This document shows, piece after piece, positions 1-7,298 of a DNA stretch of 8,978 nucleotides (position 1 is its first letter; every line of letters begins with the position of its first letter). This DNA is from Bacteroidota bacterium (GTDB lineage Bacteria > Bacteroidota > Ignavibacteria > Ignavibacteriales > Ignavibacteriaceae): NCBI GenBank assembly GCA_021793635.1, contig JAJYSI010000107.1, forward strand, positions 1 to 8,978. The letters run 5' to 3'. A program made the translations under genes and the position numbers. The notes under the pieces are model-generated. The model was given only the letters and a program-made list of their open reading frames with translations. It had not been told where the DNA came from and searched no databases.

Positions 1-28
1 TATTTAAATTTCTTATATTTATTTGTAT

Positions 29-355
29 ATGAAATCGAATAAAACTAAATATCTAATCTTTATTCTCATTGCGCTCTTCTTAGCCTCTACAAATGAATTG
101 AACGCTAAAGAACGTGAACAAAATTATAGTGCTGAAAATCATTCCTTTGTTGAAACTTCTAATTTTAATATAAAGACTTCAATTGATAAGCATGAGAATA
201 ATAATAACAAAAATGTCCTGCCTGATTTATCCCTATTATCTCCTTATAATTATTGGAATATTTGTTTTGATTCGCCATATTCTAACTACCTAAAAATTTT
301 ACCGCAATTCTTTCGCAATAATATTTATTTAGATATCTCCATCCTTCGCATTTGA
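29..355 (+). CDS. Small secreted protein of unknown function, 108 aa
   Basis: I do not recognise this protein. From the ATG at 29 it begins with a clear signal peptide: basic residues K2, K5 and K7, a hydrophobic core at about residues 8-19, and a plausible signal-peptidase site after LNA (residue 26). The mature part, about 80 residues, is polar and Asn-rich in its first half (HENNNNKN) and becomes aromatic and hydrophobic in its second half (SPYNYWN, LPQFFRNN), ending ILRI. It has one Cys. An in-frame TTG at 23 would only add two residues before the same signal peptide, so ATG 29 is preferred. No convincing ribosome-binding site is visible in the 28 upstream bases, and the promoter lies outside the window. 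It is followed after 107 bases by the efflux adaptor, so it may belong to the same metal-efflux locus, but nothing in the sequence proves that. Confidence 0.6.
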   Translation: MKSNKTKYLIFILIALFLASTNELNAKEREQNYSAENHSFVETSNFNIKTSIDKHENNNNKNVLPDLSLLSPYNYWNICFDSPYSNYLKILPQFFRNNIYLDISILRI

Positions 356-462
356 AAATTACCTTTTATTCTTTATCCAAATACTAAAAATAATTAACCC
401 GGTTTGATGTATGGTATTTGCTAACTGTGTTATATAATAATTTAAACGAAAAGAATTTTCAG

Positions 463-1542
463 ATGTTGAATATTAAAAAATTAAAAATAGCTGTCTTTTC
501 AATCGCTATACTGATCTTATTATCTTTTGTTACCTGGTATTTTATTCAAAGTCGGAATCCTAAACCGGATAAAGCCGGCGAAAAAGATTCTCTCCGCGTA
601 TCTTCGCGCATTCAGGTTGAAAACGGAATTACAACTATAAATTTAAGTCCTTCTGAACAGGCTAACTCGGGGATAACAACGACAAAATTAAATCAAACAT
701 TACATCAAGCTCAATTGGCTGCGTACGGCTCCGTGGTCTCAATTCAGGATTTATCAAAGGATGTTCAAAACTATGAGGCTGATAAAGCGCAATTGGCAAA
801 GTCAAAGGAAAGTCTTTTAATCTCTCGGGAAAATTATGAGCGTGCAAAAAGCCTTTATGAAAAGAATCTTGCTAGCGAACAGGATTTCCAAGCTTCGCAG
901 TCTGCTTTTTTATCCGGTAAAGCTGATGTTAATTCCGCTTTGTCAAATTTAAGCAGTCAAAAAAGTTCAATACTTGAACAATGGGGTAATAACCTTTCCA
1001 ATTGGATATTCAATGGTTCTTCTTCATTACAGCGTCTGCTGACGCTTAATGACGTGCTTATACAAATATCTCTGCCGCCGTATGCAATGAATATCAAAAC
1101 ACCAACAATTGTTTTTATTCAACCTCCTTCGGGCGCCGGTAGTAGAATTTCTTGTAGATTTGTTTCAGCCGGTCATCTTGCGAATGCACAGTTCCAAACA
1201 AAAACTTTATATTACATTGTCTCAGACGCTTCGTTAAGCGGCGGCATGAATGTAAAAGCATTTCTGCCTATTGGGAAAAATTTAACCGGCGTAGTTGTCC
1301 CGGCTTCATCAATTGTTTGGTATAAAGGTAAGGCTTGGGCCTACGCAGAGCAGTTTCCTAATAAATTTGTTAGAGTTGAAATTGATACTGATAATCCCGT
1401 TGACGAAGGATTCTTTGTCCCCGGAAATAATGGCAATATAAATCCGGGAGAAACTGTTGTAAAAAACGGCGCTCAGCTTTTGCTGTCAGAAGAATTAACT
1501 CCAGCCCAGGGCAAACAAAGCAGTGAGGGTAATAATGATTGA
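463..1542 (+). CDS. RND efflux periplasmic adaptor (HlyD/CusB-like membrane fusion protein), 359 aa
   Basis: This is the periplasmic adaptor that would link the inner-membrane RND pump encoded next to an outer-membrane channel. Residues 9-28 form an N-terminal membrane anchor. Residues of about 60-100 match the first beta-barrel/half-lipoyl region (INLSPSEQANSGITT, then AYGSVVS). Residues of about 103-174 are a charged, heptad-like helical hairpin (NYEADKAQLAKSKES to SILEQWG). Residues of about 185-330 form the beta-barrel and membrane-proximal part, with the family-typical GVVVPASSIVWYKGKAWAY. The second half of the lipoyl domain, normally a Gly/Pro-rich strand pair after the hairpin, is replaced by a short segment ending in VLIQISLP. 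There is no N-terminal Met/His metal-binding tail like that of CusB. ATG 463 is preferred to the in-frame TTG at 418, because it puts the anchor near the N-terminus; its ribosome-binding site is weak. The 3' end overlaps the pump gene by 8 bases, indicating cotranscription. Family assignment is firm; substrate is not determined. Confidence 0.88.
   Translation: MLNIKKLKIAVFSIAILILLSFVTWYFIQSRNPKPDKAGEKDSLRVSSRIQVENGITTINLSPSEQANSGITTTKLNQTLHQAQLAAYGSVVSIQDLSKDVQNYEADKAQLAKSKESLLISRENYERAKSLYEKNLASEQDFQASQSAFLSGKADVNSALSNLSSQKSSILEQWGNNLSNWIFNGSSSLQRLLTLNDVLIQISLPPYAMNIKTPTIVFIQPPSGAGSRISCRFVSAGHLANAQFQTKTLYYIVSDASLSGGMNVKAFLPIGKNLTGVVVPASSIVWYKGKAWAYAEQFPNKFVRVEIDTDNPVDEGFFVPGNNGNINPGETVVKNGAQLLLSEELTPAQGKQSSEGNND
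1525..1529 (+). promoter_or_regulatory. Ribosome-binding site GAGGG that sets the pump start
   Basis: GAGGG lies five bases before the ATG at 1535, inside the 3' end of the adaptor gene. It favours ATG 1535 over the in-frame GTG at 1523, which overlaps this site. The resulting ATGATTGA overlap of start and stop suggests translational coupling. Confidence 0.65.
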
Positions 1543-4500
1543 AGAACACGGTATGTTAAACTCTGTTGTTCGCTTCTCACTTCGATTTCGGGGAATCATT
1601 ATAGCATTAAGTATTTTGTTTGTAGGTTATGGAATATATACACTAACTCAGGCGAAGTTTGGTGTATTCCCGGAATTTGCACCGCCTCAAGCAGTAATAC
1701 AAACAGAAGCTCCCGGACTATCGCCGGAACAAGTAGAAGTTCTTGTTACCCAGCCAATTGAGAATGCCGTTAACGGTATTGTCGGCATCTCTTCTCTTCG
1801 GTCAAAATCAATTCAAGGTATTTCTGTTATTACTGCTACTTTTAAAGAAGGAAGTAACATTTATATTGACCGTCAATTTGTAACAGAACGTCTTTCGACC
1901 TTAGCAGGTCAATTGCCGGCTGGCATTAAGCAACCGGAGATGACTCCGCTCGTTCCTTCCACGGGACTTACTCTTGTTATCGGATTAACTTCTAACAACA
2001 AAACTCCGATGCAGCTTAGAACTTTTGCAGATTGGGTTTTAAGGCGAAGACTACTTTCGGTAACCGGCGTTGCAAACGTTACTGTATTCGGCGGCGATGT
2101 TAAACAATTTCAAATTCAAGTTCACCCTGATAGGTTAATAAAATATAATCTATCAATTGAAGAAGTCCTGTCTGCTGCCAAACGCGCTACAGCTGTGGAA
2201 GGGTCGGGGTTCATTGAAAATAATAATCAGCGGATCGTGCTTCAAACAGAAGGGCAATCCTTAACTGAGGCTGATCTTGGTAAGACAGTTATTCTTCACA
2301 AAAATAATCTGAACATAACTCTTGCCGATGTTGCGGATGTTCTAATAGCTCCCGAACCTCCTATCGGCGGCGCAACTATTGAAGGCAAGCCCGGAGTAAT
2401 GATGATGATTTACGGTCAGTATGGAACCAACACTCTTGAGGTTACTAAAAATGTTGAAGCTGCATTAAGTAACATGCAGCCGGCGTTAAAGTCTGAAAAT
2501 ATTGACATGATAAAATTATTTCGTCCTGCAGATTTTATTCATACATCGCTCAGCAATATTGAAGGCTCATTAATCTTAGGCGCGGTATTGGTAGTTCTCG
2601 TATTACTGTTATTTCTTTTTAATTTTAGAACAGCGGCAATATCATGTACTGCAATTCCGCTTTCATTGTTAGCAGGAATTGTAGCTTTGCAATCTTTAGG
2701 CTTAACACTAAACACAATGACCCTCGGCGGCCTGGCAATTGCAATCGGAGAGGTTGTTGATGACGCCGTAATTGATGTTGAAAATATATTAAGAAGATTG
2801 AAGGAAAACCGCGCTCAAGGAAATCACAAATCCATCTTTCGTGTAGTGCTTGAAGCTTCTCTTGAAGTGCGTACTGCTGTCATCTACGCTACCTTTGCGG
2901 TAGTGCTTGTCTTCATTCCGATTTTAACATTATCCGGCGTTGCTGGAAAGCTTTTTTCTCCGCTTGGGATAGCTTATATATTTTCCGTGCTTGCTTCGCT
3001 TCTTGTAGCGCTAACTGTAACTCCGGCGTTAAGTTTGGTTCTGCTTGGTAATCAAAAAAATGTTGATTTACCTGCCGGGCAGGCAGGGAGTAAAGAACCT
3101 CAATTAGTTCTTTGGCTAAAGAATAAATATAAAATTCTTCTAAATAAAGTTGAATTGAATTCCGTTAAAGTAATTGCTGCCGTAATTATTATTACAATTG
3201 CCGGATTTGCTGCATTGCCTTTCTTTGGAGAAAGCTTTATCCCGGAACTAAAGGAAGGTCATTTTATTGCTCATGTTTCCTTGGCGCCCGGAACATCAAT
3301 AAATGAATCATTAGAGATCAGTAAAAAAATATCTGTGGCTCTTATGAAGCTGCCTTTTATTCAAACAATTGGAGAACGTACAGGTCGAGCCGAGAAAGGC
3401 GATGATACATGGGGCACGAATTACAGCGAGTTCGAAATTCAATTAAAGCCTTTAAGCAGCGAGCAGATTGAAGAAGCTCAACAAGAGATTAGAAAAACAC
3501 TCGATTCGTTTGTGGGAGCTAATATTGGTGTCAATACTTTCTTAACTGAAAGGATGGAGGAGACGCTTTCAGGTTATACTTCTTCCGTCGTCTTAAATAT
3601 TTATGGAAATGACCTTAACTCTTTGGATAATCTTGCGCAAGAAACTTCGCGTATACTTTCAAAAGTACCCGGCGCGGTTGATGTGCAAATTCAATCTCCT
3701 CCCGGAATGCCGCAGCTTACTATACATTTGCGAAAGGATGATTTACAGCGATGGGGATTCGATGCAAAGGATGTTCTTGATGCAATGCAAACGGCTTATC
3801 AAGGAACTGATGTTGGACAAGTCTACGATGGAAATCAAGTTTTTACTGTGTCGACAATTTTAGATCCTAAAGACCGGAACTCTGTAAATAATGTTTCAAA
3901 TCTTCTCTTGAAAAATTCAAGCGGAGTTTATGTTAAGTTAAGCCAGCTTGCAGATGTATATGAAGCTTCGGGAAGATACATTATCCTTCATAACGGAGCG
4001 AGGCGAGTACAGACTATTACTTGTAATGTTAAAGGAATAGATGTTGTCTCATTTGTTAAAGACGCAAAGAAAAAAATAGAGTCGTCTATCAAATTTCCCG
4101 GCGGCACTTATATTGAATTTGGAGGGACGGCGGCAGCTCAAGCAAAGTCAAGAAGAGAATTACTTATCTATTCTGTAATTGCCGGTGCCGGTATTATTTT
4201 GCTACTTTTTATAGCGCTGAAGAATTTGAGAAACCTTTTTCTCGTTTTGTCAAATTTGCCTTTTGCGTTTGTCGGCGGAATTATTTCTATACTTTTATCC
4301 GGCGGACAAATGAGTCTTGGTTCTATGGTTGGATTCATTACATTATTCGGGATAACAATGCGTAATTCCCTTATGCTGATCTCTCATTATGAACACTTAG
4401 TAAAGTTTGAAGGTAAAGAATGGAATTTAGAGACCGCAATATTAGGCGCATCTGAAAGACTTGTCCCAATATTAATGACAGCTTTGGTAACCGGTTTAGG

Positions 4501-4675
4501 CCTGCTACCTTTAGCAATCGGAAGCGGCTCTGCTGGAAAGGAAATAGAAGGACCATTAGCAATCGTCATACTCGGCGGACTTGCTACGTCAACTCTATTA
4601 AATCTTCTTGTGCTGCCGGCATTGTCACTTCGTTTCGGTAGTTTCCAAAAAAATAATTTTAATGAGGAAAATTAA
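1535..4675 (+). CDS. CusA/CzcA-type heavy-metal efflux RND transporter (HME-RND), 1046 aa
   Basis: This is the proton-driven inner-membrane pump of a tripartite metal exporter, full length for the family. TM1 is at about residues 20-38, followed by the hallmark FPEFAPPQ and PGLSPEQVE-VLVTQPIEN segments of the first periplasmic porter domain. TM2-6 span about 340-510, the second porter domain about 560-870, and TM8-12 about 877-1040. The TM4 signature is GEVVDDAVIDVEN (residues 405-417). By eye, D409 aligns with CusA D405 and CzcA D408, and E416 with CusA E412 and CzcA E415. CzcA D402 falls on A403. CusA TM4 methionines 403 and 410 become V407 and D414, and the CusA Met triad (573/623/672) falls near H580, Y630 and E676. 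CusA E939 and K984 correspond to R943 and I979. This argues against a Cu(I)/Ag(I) pump and for a divalent cation, though the substrate is inferred. PAGQAG (513-518), in the cytoplasmic TM6-TM7 linker, comes from an inserted palindrome. Confidence 0.93.
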   Translation: MIEEHGMLNSVVRFSLRFRGIIIALSILFVGYGIYTLTQAKFGVFPEFAPPQAVIQTEAPGLSPEQVEVLVTQPIENAVNGIVGISSLRSKSIQGISVITATFKEGSNIYIDRQFVTERLSTLAGQLPAGIKQPEMTPLVPSTGLTLVIGLTSNNKTPMQLRTFADWVLRRRLLSVTGVANVTVFGGDVKQFQIQVHPDRLIKYNLSIEEVLSAAKRATAVEGSGFIENNNQRIVLQTEGQSLTEADLGKTVILHKNNLNITLADVADVLIAPEPPIGGATIEGKPGVMMMIYGQYGTNTLEVTKNVEAALSNMQPALKSENIDMIKLFRPADFIHTSLSNIEGSLILGAVLVVLVLLLFLFNFRTAAISCTAIPLSLLAGIVALQSLGLTLNTMTLGGLAIAIGEVVDDAVIDVENILRRLKENRAQGNHKSIFRVVLEASLEVRTAVIYATFAVVLVFIPILTLSGVAGKLFSPLGIAYIFSVLASLLVALTVTPALSLVLLGNQKNVDLPAGQAGSKEPQLVLWLKNKYKILLNKVELNSVKVIAAVIIITIAGFAALPFFGESFIPELKEGHFIAHVSLAPGTSINESLEISKKISVALMKLPFIQTIGERTGRAEKGDDTWGTNYSEFEIQLKPLSSEQIEEAQQEIRKTLDSFVGANIGVNTFLTERMEETLSGYTSSVVLNIYGNDLNSLDNLAQETSRILSKVPGAVDVQIQSPPGMPQLTIHLRKDDLQRWGFDAKDVLDAMQTAYQGTDVGQVYDGNQVFTVSTILDPKDRNSVNNVSNLLLKNSSGVYVKLSQLADVYEASGRYIILHNGARRVQTITCNVKGIDVVSFVKDAKKKIESSIKFPGGTYIEFGGTAAAQAKSRRELLIYSVIAGAGIILLLFIALKNLRNLFLVLSNLPFAFVGGIISILLSGGQMSLGSMVGFITLFGITMRNSLMLISHYEHLVKFEGKEWNLETAILGASERLVPILMTALVTGLGLLPLAIGSGSAGKEIEGPLAIVILGGLATSTLLNLLVLPALSLRFGSFQKNNFNEEN
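3071..3087. repeat. In-frame GC-rich palindromic element (encodes PAGQAG)
   Basis: The 17-mer CCTGCCGGGCAGGCAGG stands out as a GC-rich island in an AT-rich gene. CCTGCC (3071-3076) can pair with GGCAGG at 3078-3083 or at 3082-3087, giving two alternative hairpins. With the following G it is read in frame as Pro-Ala-Gly-Gln-Ala-Gly, in the poorly conserved cytoplasmic linker between TM6 and TM7 of the pump. I interpret it as a copy of a short dispersed palindromic repeat tolerated at a loop. Only one copy is in the window, so dispersal cannot be shown here. Confidence 0.6.
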
Positions 4676-4974
4676 TTTGTAGGTCTTTGTAAAATCCTCC
4701 ATCGACCAGTTTCCATTGCTGATTGCGTTGTTATTTCATGAACCAATAATATCGCATTCCGAAATATGTTAGCCCCCTAATTTAAAATAAAAAAATTCGG
4801 CAATGGTCATGACCCATGCTTTAACTTTGTTTATTTCAAATTGAAGGGGAAAACCCATATGAAAATAGTTAGACATATCATTAACTAAATAATTTTAATT
4901 TTCACGTTCATTTCATATTAAATATTTAGTTTTGATTTGTAAAAAAAAACGTTTTAATTTTTAAGGAGCGTATC
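4676..4974. other. 299-base spacer after the efflux unit
   Basis: No gene is supported here. The first 100 bases (about 4676-4780) are richer in GC than the rest and contain the 8-base palindrome TTCATGAA at 4735-4742. On the minus strand this patch has an uninterrupted frame of about 30 codons without a start or ribosome-binding site, so it may be a repeat or a gene relic. I see no strong hairpin plus T-run terminator for the pump gene. The rest is very AT-rich and ends in the promoter and ribosome-binding site of the next gene. Confidence 0.5.
4899..4934 (+). promoter_or_regulatory. Predicted response-regulator box plus -7 element for the 4975-6686 operon
   Basis: The upstream 18-mer TTTTCACGTTCATTTCAT (4899-4916) contains TTCAC and TTCAT half-sites 11 bases apart (4901 and 4912). 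It is followed after exactly 10 bases by TAGTTTTG (4927-4934), a perfect match to the Bacteroidetes -7 consensus TAnnTTTG. The ATG lies 40 bases further on, after an AAGGAG ribosome-binding site at 4963-4968. The same arrangement recurs at 7263-7298 and 8777-8812, with 16 of 18 identities to the latter box. The activator identity (OmpR/PhoB family) is inferred from the geometry. Confidence 0.62.
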
Positions 4975-5655
4975 ATGAAAGTGCAATTGGAAGGAAAAAG
5001 GTTGATAAATTCATTTTGGGTTTTCAGCTTTATGTTTTTTGTAATTTTTTACAATATCCAAATTAAAGCCCAGCCACTACCTAAAGCTATTTATAGTACT
5101 GGAGAGGCAGCCGAGGATTTAGTAGATTATGCTCAATCCGCTAATTGGGGTAAAATAAAATTAAAAATAGATGAAATAAACAACCTATATTCTTCATACC
5201 GTTCCGATGTTATCCATAATAAACTTTCTCCTCAGTTATTAGATTTCTATTCATTTTACGTCGAACAGCTAAACAAAGATCTTACTGCAAAACAAGGGGA
5301 CCGGATTGCGTTTGATGCCAACCAAATCACTGGAATTGGAGTGGACTTTGAAAATCACTTTAGTCACAAAATACCGCCCGAGGTTTCCCGTTTAGATTAC
5401 CTTGGAAGAGAAATTTTATTGGAAGCAAAAGCTAATAATTCAATTGCGGTTAATAGAAGATTGAGCGATATTGATGAAATATGGACAGTACTTAAACCGG
5501 TTGTTATTTTCAAACATGGAGTTAAGCAGGCGGCAGAATTTGAAAGATTAGTTTCAAAAATTAAATCTCTCAAAGGTAAATTAAATTCTGTTGAATTTAA
5601 ACAGACCGTTAATAAATATTCTGATCAAATAGATAAACTTGAAAAATTGTTCTAA
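4975..5655 (+). CDS. Secreted all-helical protein of unknown function, 226 aa
   Basis: I do not recognise the family. The N-terminus is a signal peptide: basic residues up to R9, a long aromatic hydrophobic core at about residues 14-28, and a likely cleavage site after IKA (residue 32). The mature protein is predicted helical, has no Cys, and therefore has no haem-binding CXXCH or lipobox. Two halves look alike: roughly residues 46-125 and 142-222 each begin with a short Ala/Asn-containing helix, continue with a K/R-x-L/I-x-x-I motif (KLKIDEINNLY; RRLSDIDEIW), then run into a longer amphipathic helical stretch. I read this as a tandem helical-bundle duplication. The start is well supported by AAGGAG (4963-4968) six bases upstream. 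It lies 44 bases before the beta-propeller gene and probably shares its transcript, driven by the promoter at 4899-4934. A periplasmic partner or binding role is possible but not shown. Confidence 0.8.
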   Translation: MKVQLEGKRLINSFWVFSFMFFVIFYNIQIKAQPLPKAIYSTGEAAEDLVDYAQSANWGKIKLKIDEINNLYSSYRSDVIHNKLSPQLLDFYSFYVEQLNKDLTAKQGDRIAFDANQITGIGVDFENHFSHKIPPEVSRLDYLGREILLEAKANNSIAVNRRLSDIDEIWTVLKPVVIFKHGVKQAAEFERLVSKIKSLKGKLNSVEFKQTVNKYSDQIDKLEKLF

Positions 5656-5699
5656 TTAAGTATTATCATCTATATTATATTAAAAACAGTGTAGGTCTT

Positions 5700-6686
5700 A
5701 TGAAAAAATTATTTTTGTCTTTTTGTCTTCTTTTCATGTTTCACCCTGCAATATTATTCTCACAGACTCCAGGCTATAAAGTTTCCGGAATAATAAAACT
5801 TGGCGGCAAAGGCTGGTGGGACTATACGGCTGTTGATGCTTCGATGCATAGACTGTATGTATCTCATGATACTAAGGTTCATGTGATTGATTTAAAAACT
5901 AATACAATCATAGGCGAAATTTCTAATCTAAAGGGAGCTCACGGAATTGCGTTTGCTGATGAGTTTGGAAAAGGTTTCATCAGTAATGGAAATAATAGTA
6001 GTGTAACCGTTTTCGATCTGAAAACTCTTAAGACTATTGACAACATTCGTGTAACAGGAAAAGGTCCGGATGCCATTGTATATGATCCTTTTACTCATAG
6101 AATTTTCTCATTTAATGAAATCAGCGATAATGTAACTGCTATAGATGCTAAGACAGATAAAGTTATCGGTACGATTATCCTTGACGGCAGACCTGAATTC
6201 TCGGTCTCGAATAATAGGGGCTTAATGTTTGTGAATCTTGGAAATAAAAATAAAATTGAAGAGTTCAGCGCCGTAGCTCTTAAGAAAATAGCAGTGTATT
6301 CTTTAGCGCCCAGTAAAGAACCAACCGGCTTAGCTATAGATATAAGTCATGGAGTTTTATTTTCAGGCTGCAATAATCATTTGATGACGGTGTTAAATGC
6401 AAATACTGGAAAAATTATCACAACATTACCTATAGGAGGTAGTGTGGATGCCTGCGCTTTTGACCCGGTGACTAAACTTGCGTTCAGTTCAAATGGCGAA
6501 GGAACATTGACAGTAATTAAAGAAATTTCTCCTAGTGTTTTCAAAGTAGTAGATAATATTGCAACATCAAAAGGTCTAAGAACAATGGCTCTTGATTTTA
6601 CCAATCATAATATTTATTTAATAGGTATGTTAGGCGGAAAAAATCATTCGAAAAGCTTTGGTGTACTAGTCCTGAAAAAAGAGTAA
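5700..6686 (+). CDS. Secreted YncE-like (YVTN-family) beta-propeller protein, 328 aa
   Basis: A signal peptide (MKK, hydrophobic core at about residues 4-20, cleavage near FSQ at residue 22) precedes a beta-propeller. The first blade has the family-typical WWDYTAVDASMHRLYVSH followed by VHVIDLKTNTIIGEI. Related units with V/T-V-x-D-x-K-T or similar turns recur about every 40-45 residues: VTVFDLKTLKTI, VTAIDAKTDKVIGTI, IEEFSAVALKKIA, MTVLNANTGKIITTL, and LTVIKEISPSVFKV. A C-terminal strand GVLVLKK probably closes a seven-bladed ring. The length is normal for the family. Such propellers act in the periplasm as binding or scaffold domains; the ligand is unknown. The C-terminal part after HNIYLIG looks shorter than in many YncE relatives, which often have a Pro-rich stretch there. 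The ribosome-binding site is weak. It follows the helical secreted protein by 44 bases with no promoter or terminator in between, so the two are likely cotranscribed. Confidence 0.88.
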   Translation: MKKLFLSFCLLFMFHPAILFSQTPGYKVSGIIKLGGKGWWDYTAVDASMHRLYVSHDTKVHVIDLKTNTIIGEISNLKGAHGIAFADEFGKGFISNGNNSSVTVFDLKTLKTIDNIRVTGKGPDAIVYDPFTHRIFSFNEISDNVTAIDAKTDKVIGTIILDGRPEFSVSNNRGLMFVNLGNKNKIEEFSAVALKKIAVYSLAPSKEPTGLAIDISHGVLFSGCNNHLMTVLNANTGKIITTLPIGGSVDACAFDPVTKLAFSSNGEGTLTVIKEISPSVFKVVDNIATSKGLRTMALDFTNHNIYLIGMLGGKNHSKSFGVLVLKKE

Positions 6687-6778
6687 TTTATTTTTTTTAC
6701 TATATAAGGAAATAAAGCATCTACACAATTCTACTTTAATCTTTTGTAACGATTCTGGCCTACTTACAATATTTTAGA

Positions 6779-6784
6779 TAGGAG
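6779..6784 (+). promoter_or_regulatory. Ribosome-binding site TAGGAG that sets the start at 6793
   Basis: TAGGAG lies eight bases before the ATG at 6793. It abuts the alternative in-frame GTG at 6784, sharing its first G, so that codon cannot be its start. Confidence 0.6.
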
Positions 6785-6792
6785 TGTACGGC

Positions 6793-7215
6793 ATGACTTT
6801 AACTGATCTGGATAAAAGTAATTATTTGCGGGGGCTCATTATTTTAGTTGGAATAGACAAACAGAACAATGAAAATAAACGAAAAATAATTAAAGAGGTG
6901 GCTAAGATATTGGGGTTCAATCCGGATTTTGTAGAGAATTCTCTAAATGAAATTTATGAAAACAAATATATCAATAAAGACCCCCCTAAATTTTCTAACC
7001 AGGTAATAACAGAGATATTTATAAGAGATGGAATTGGAATAGCCTCTGTTAATAAGGTATTACATTTACATGATATTAAATGGCTGTTAAATACTGCGGT
7101 GGAAAATAATTTATCCGAACAATTTTTCTTTATTGAATTAGAATATTTCCTTGAAAAATATGATTATGAAAACCCATTTGTTATCAAAAGTAATTTGAAA
7201 TCATTTATTAATTAA
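6793..7215 (+). CDS. Small cytoplasmic helical protein, possibly TerB-like, 140 aa
   Basis: No signal peptide, membrane segment or Cys is visible, so this is probably a soluble cytoplasmic protein. It is rich in charged amphipathic helices. The N-terminal half (YLRGLIILVGIDKQNNENKR, then EVAKILGFNPDFVENSL) has the look of a TerB-type helical domain: a helix, an acidic or polar turn after the first helix, then a second helix and a 'GF.P.F.' turn. The second half (FIRDGIGIASVNKVLHLHDIKWLL) could be the second helix pair of the same fold. This resemblance is from pattern only, and the conserved acidic metal-site residues of TerB cannot be confirmed. It lies 106 bases after the propeller gene; the spacer holds an A-tract/T-tract pair and no copy of the TTTTCAT box, so its promoter is unclear. 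It may be read through from the upstream operon. Confidence 0.72.
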   Translation: MTLTDLDKSNYLRGLIILVGIDKQNNENKRKIIKEVAKILGFNPDFVENSLNEIYENKYINKDPPKFSNQVITEIFIRDGIGIASVNKVLHLHDIKWLLNTAVENNLSEQFFFIELEYFLEKYDYENPFVIKSNLKSFIN

Positions 7216-7262
7216 AAGTTATATCCTTAATGAGTGAATTAAAACAAATATTTATGAGACCG

Positions 7263-7298
7263 TTTTCATCTTGGCTTCATAAACAACTTATAGATTTA
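7263..7298 (+). promoter_or_regulatory. Predicted response-regulator box plus -7 element for the lipoprotein gene
   Basis: TTTTCATCTTGGCTTCAT (7263-7280) carries two exact TTCAT half-sites 11 bases apart (7265 and 7276). It is followed after exactly 10 bases by TAGATTTA (7291-7298), matching the TAnnTTTG consensus except for the last base. It shares 15 of 18 bases with the box at 8777 and 13 of 18 with that at 4899. The downstream ATG is 163 bases away, so a transcript from here would have a leader of roughly 155 bases. Confidence 0.5.

Noticed and set aside
662..847. 61-codon minus-strand open frame
   Set aside because: It lies wholly inside the well-supported adaptor gene and has no start signal or recognisable sequence.
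3603..3863. 86-codon open frame in another frame of the pump gene
   Set aside because: It is a shadow of the pump's conserved second porter domain, with no independent translation signal.
4371..4569. Two overlapping minus-strand open frames
   Set aside because: Both are antisense to conserved TM11-TM12 of the pump and overlap each other.
4735..4742. TTCATGAA palindrome, and the neighbouring GTTAGC and TAACAAC sequences, as an integron attC site
   Set aside because: The paired RYYYAAC and GTTRRRY core sites are not present in the required arrangement, and no integrase is in the window.
6377..6604. 75-codon minus-strand open frame
   Set aside because: It is antisense to propeller blades and has no supporting signals.
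6675..6698. A6 tract and T8 tract after the propeller stop as a terminator
   Set aside because: The stem would be only A-U pairs around a loop of about 10 bases, too weak to call.
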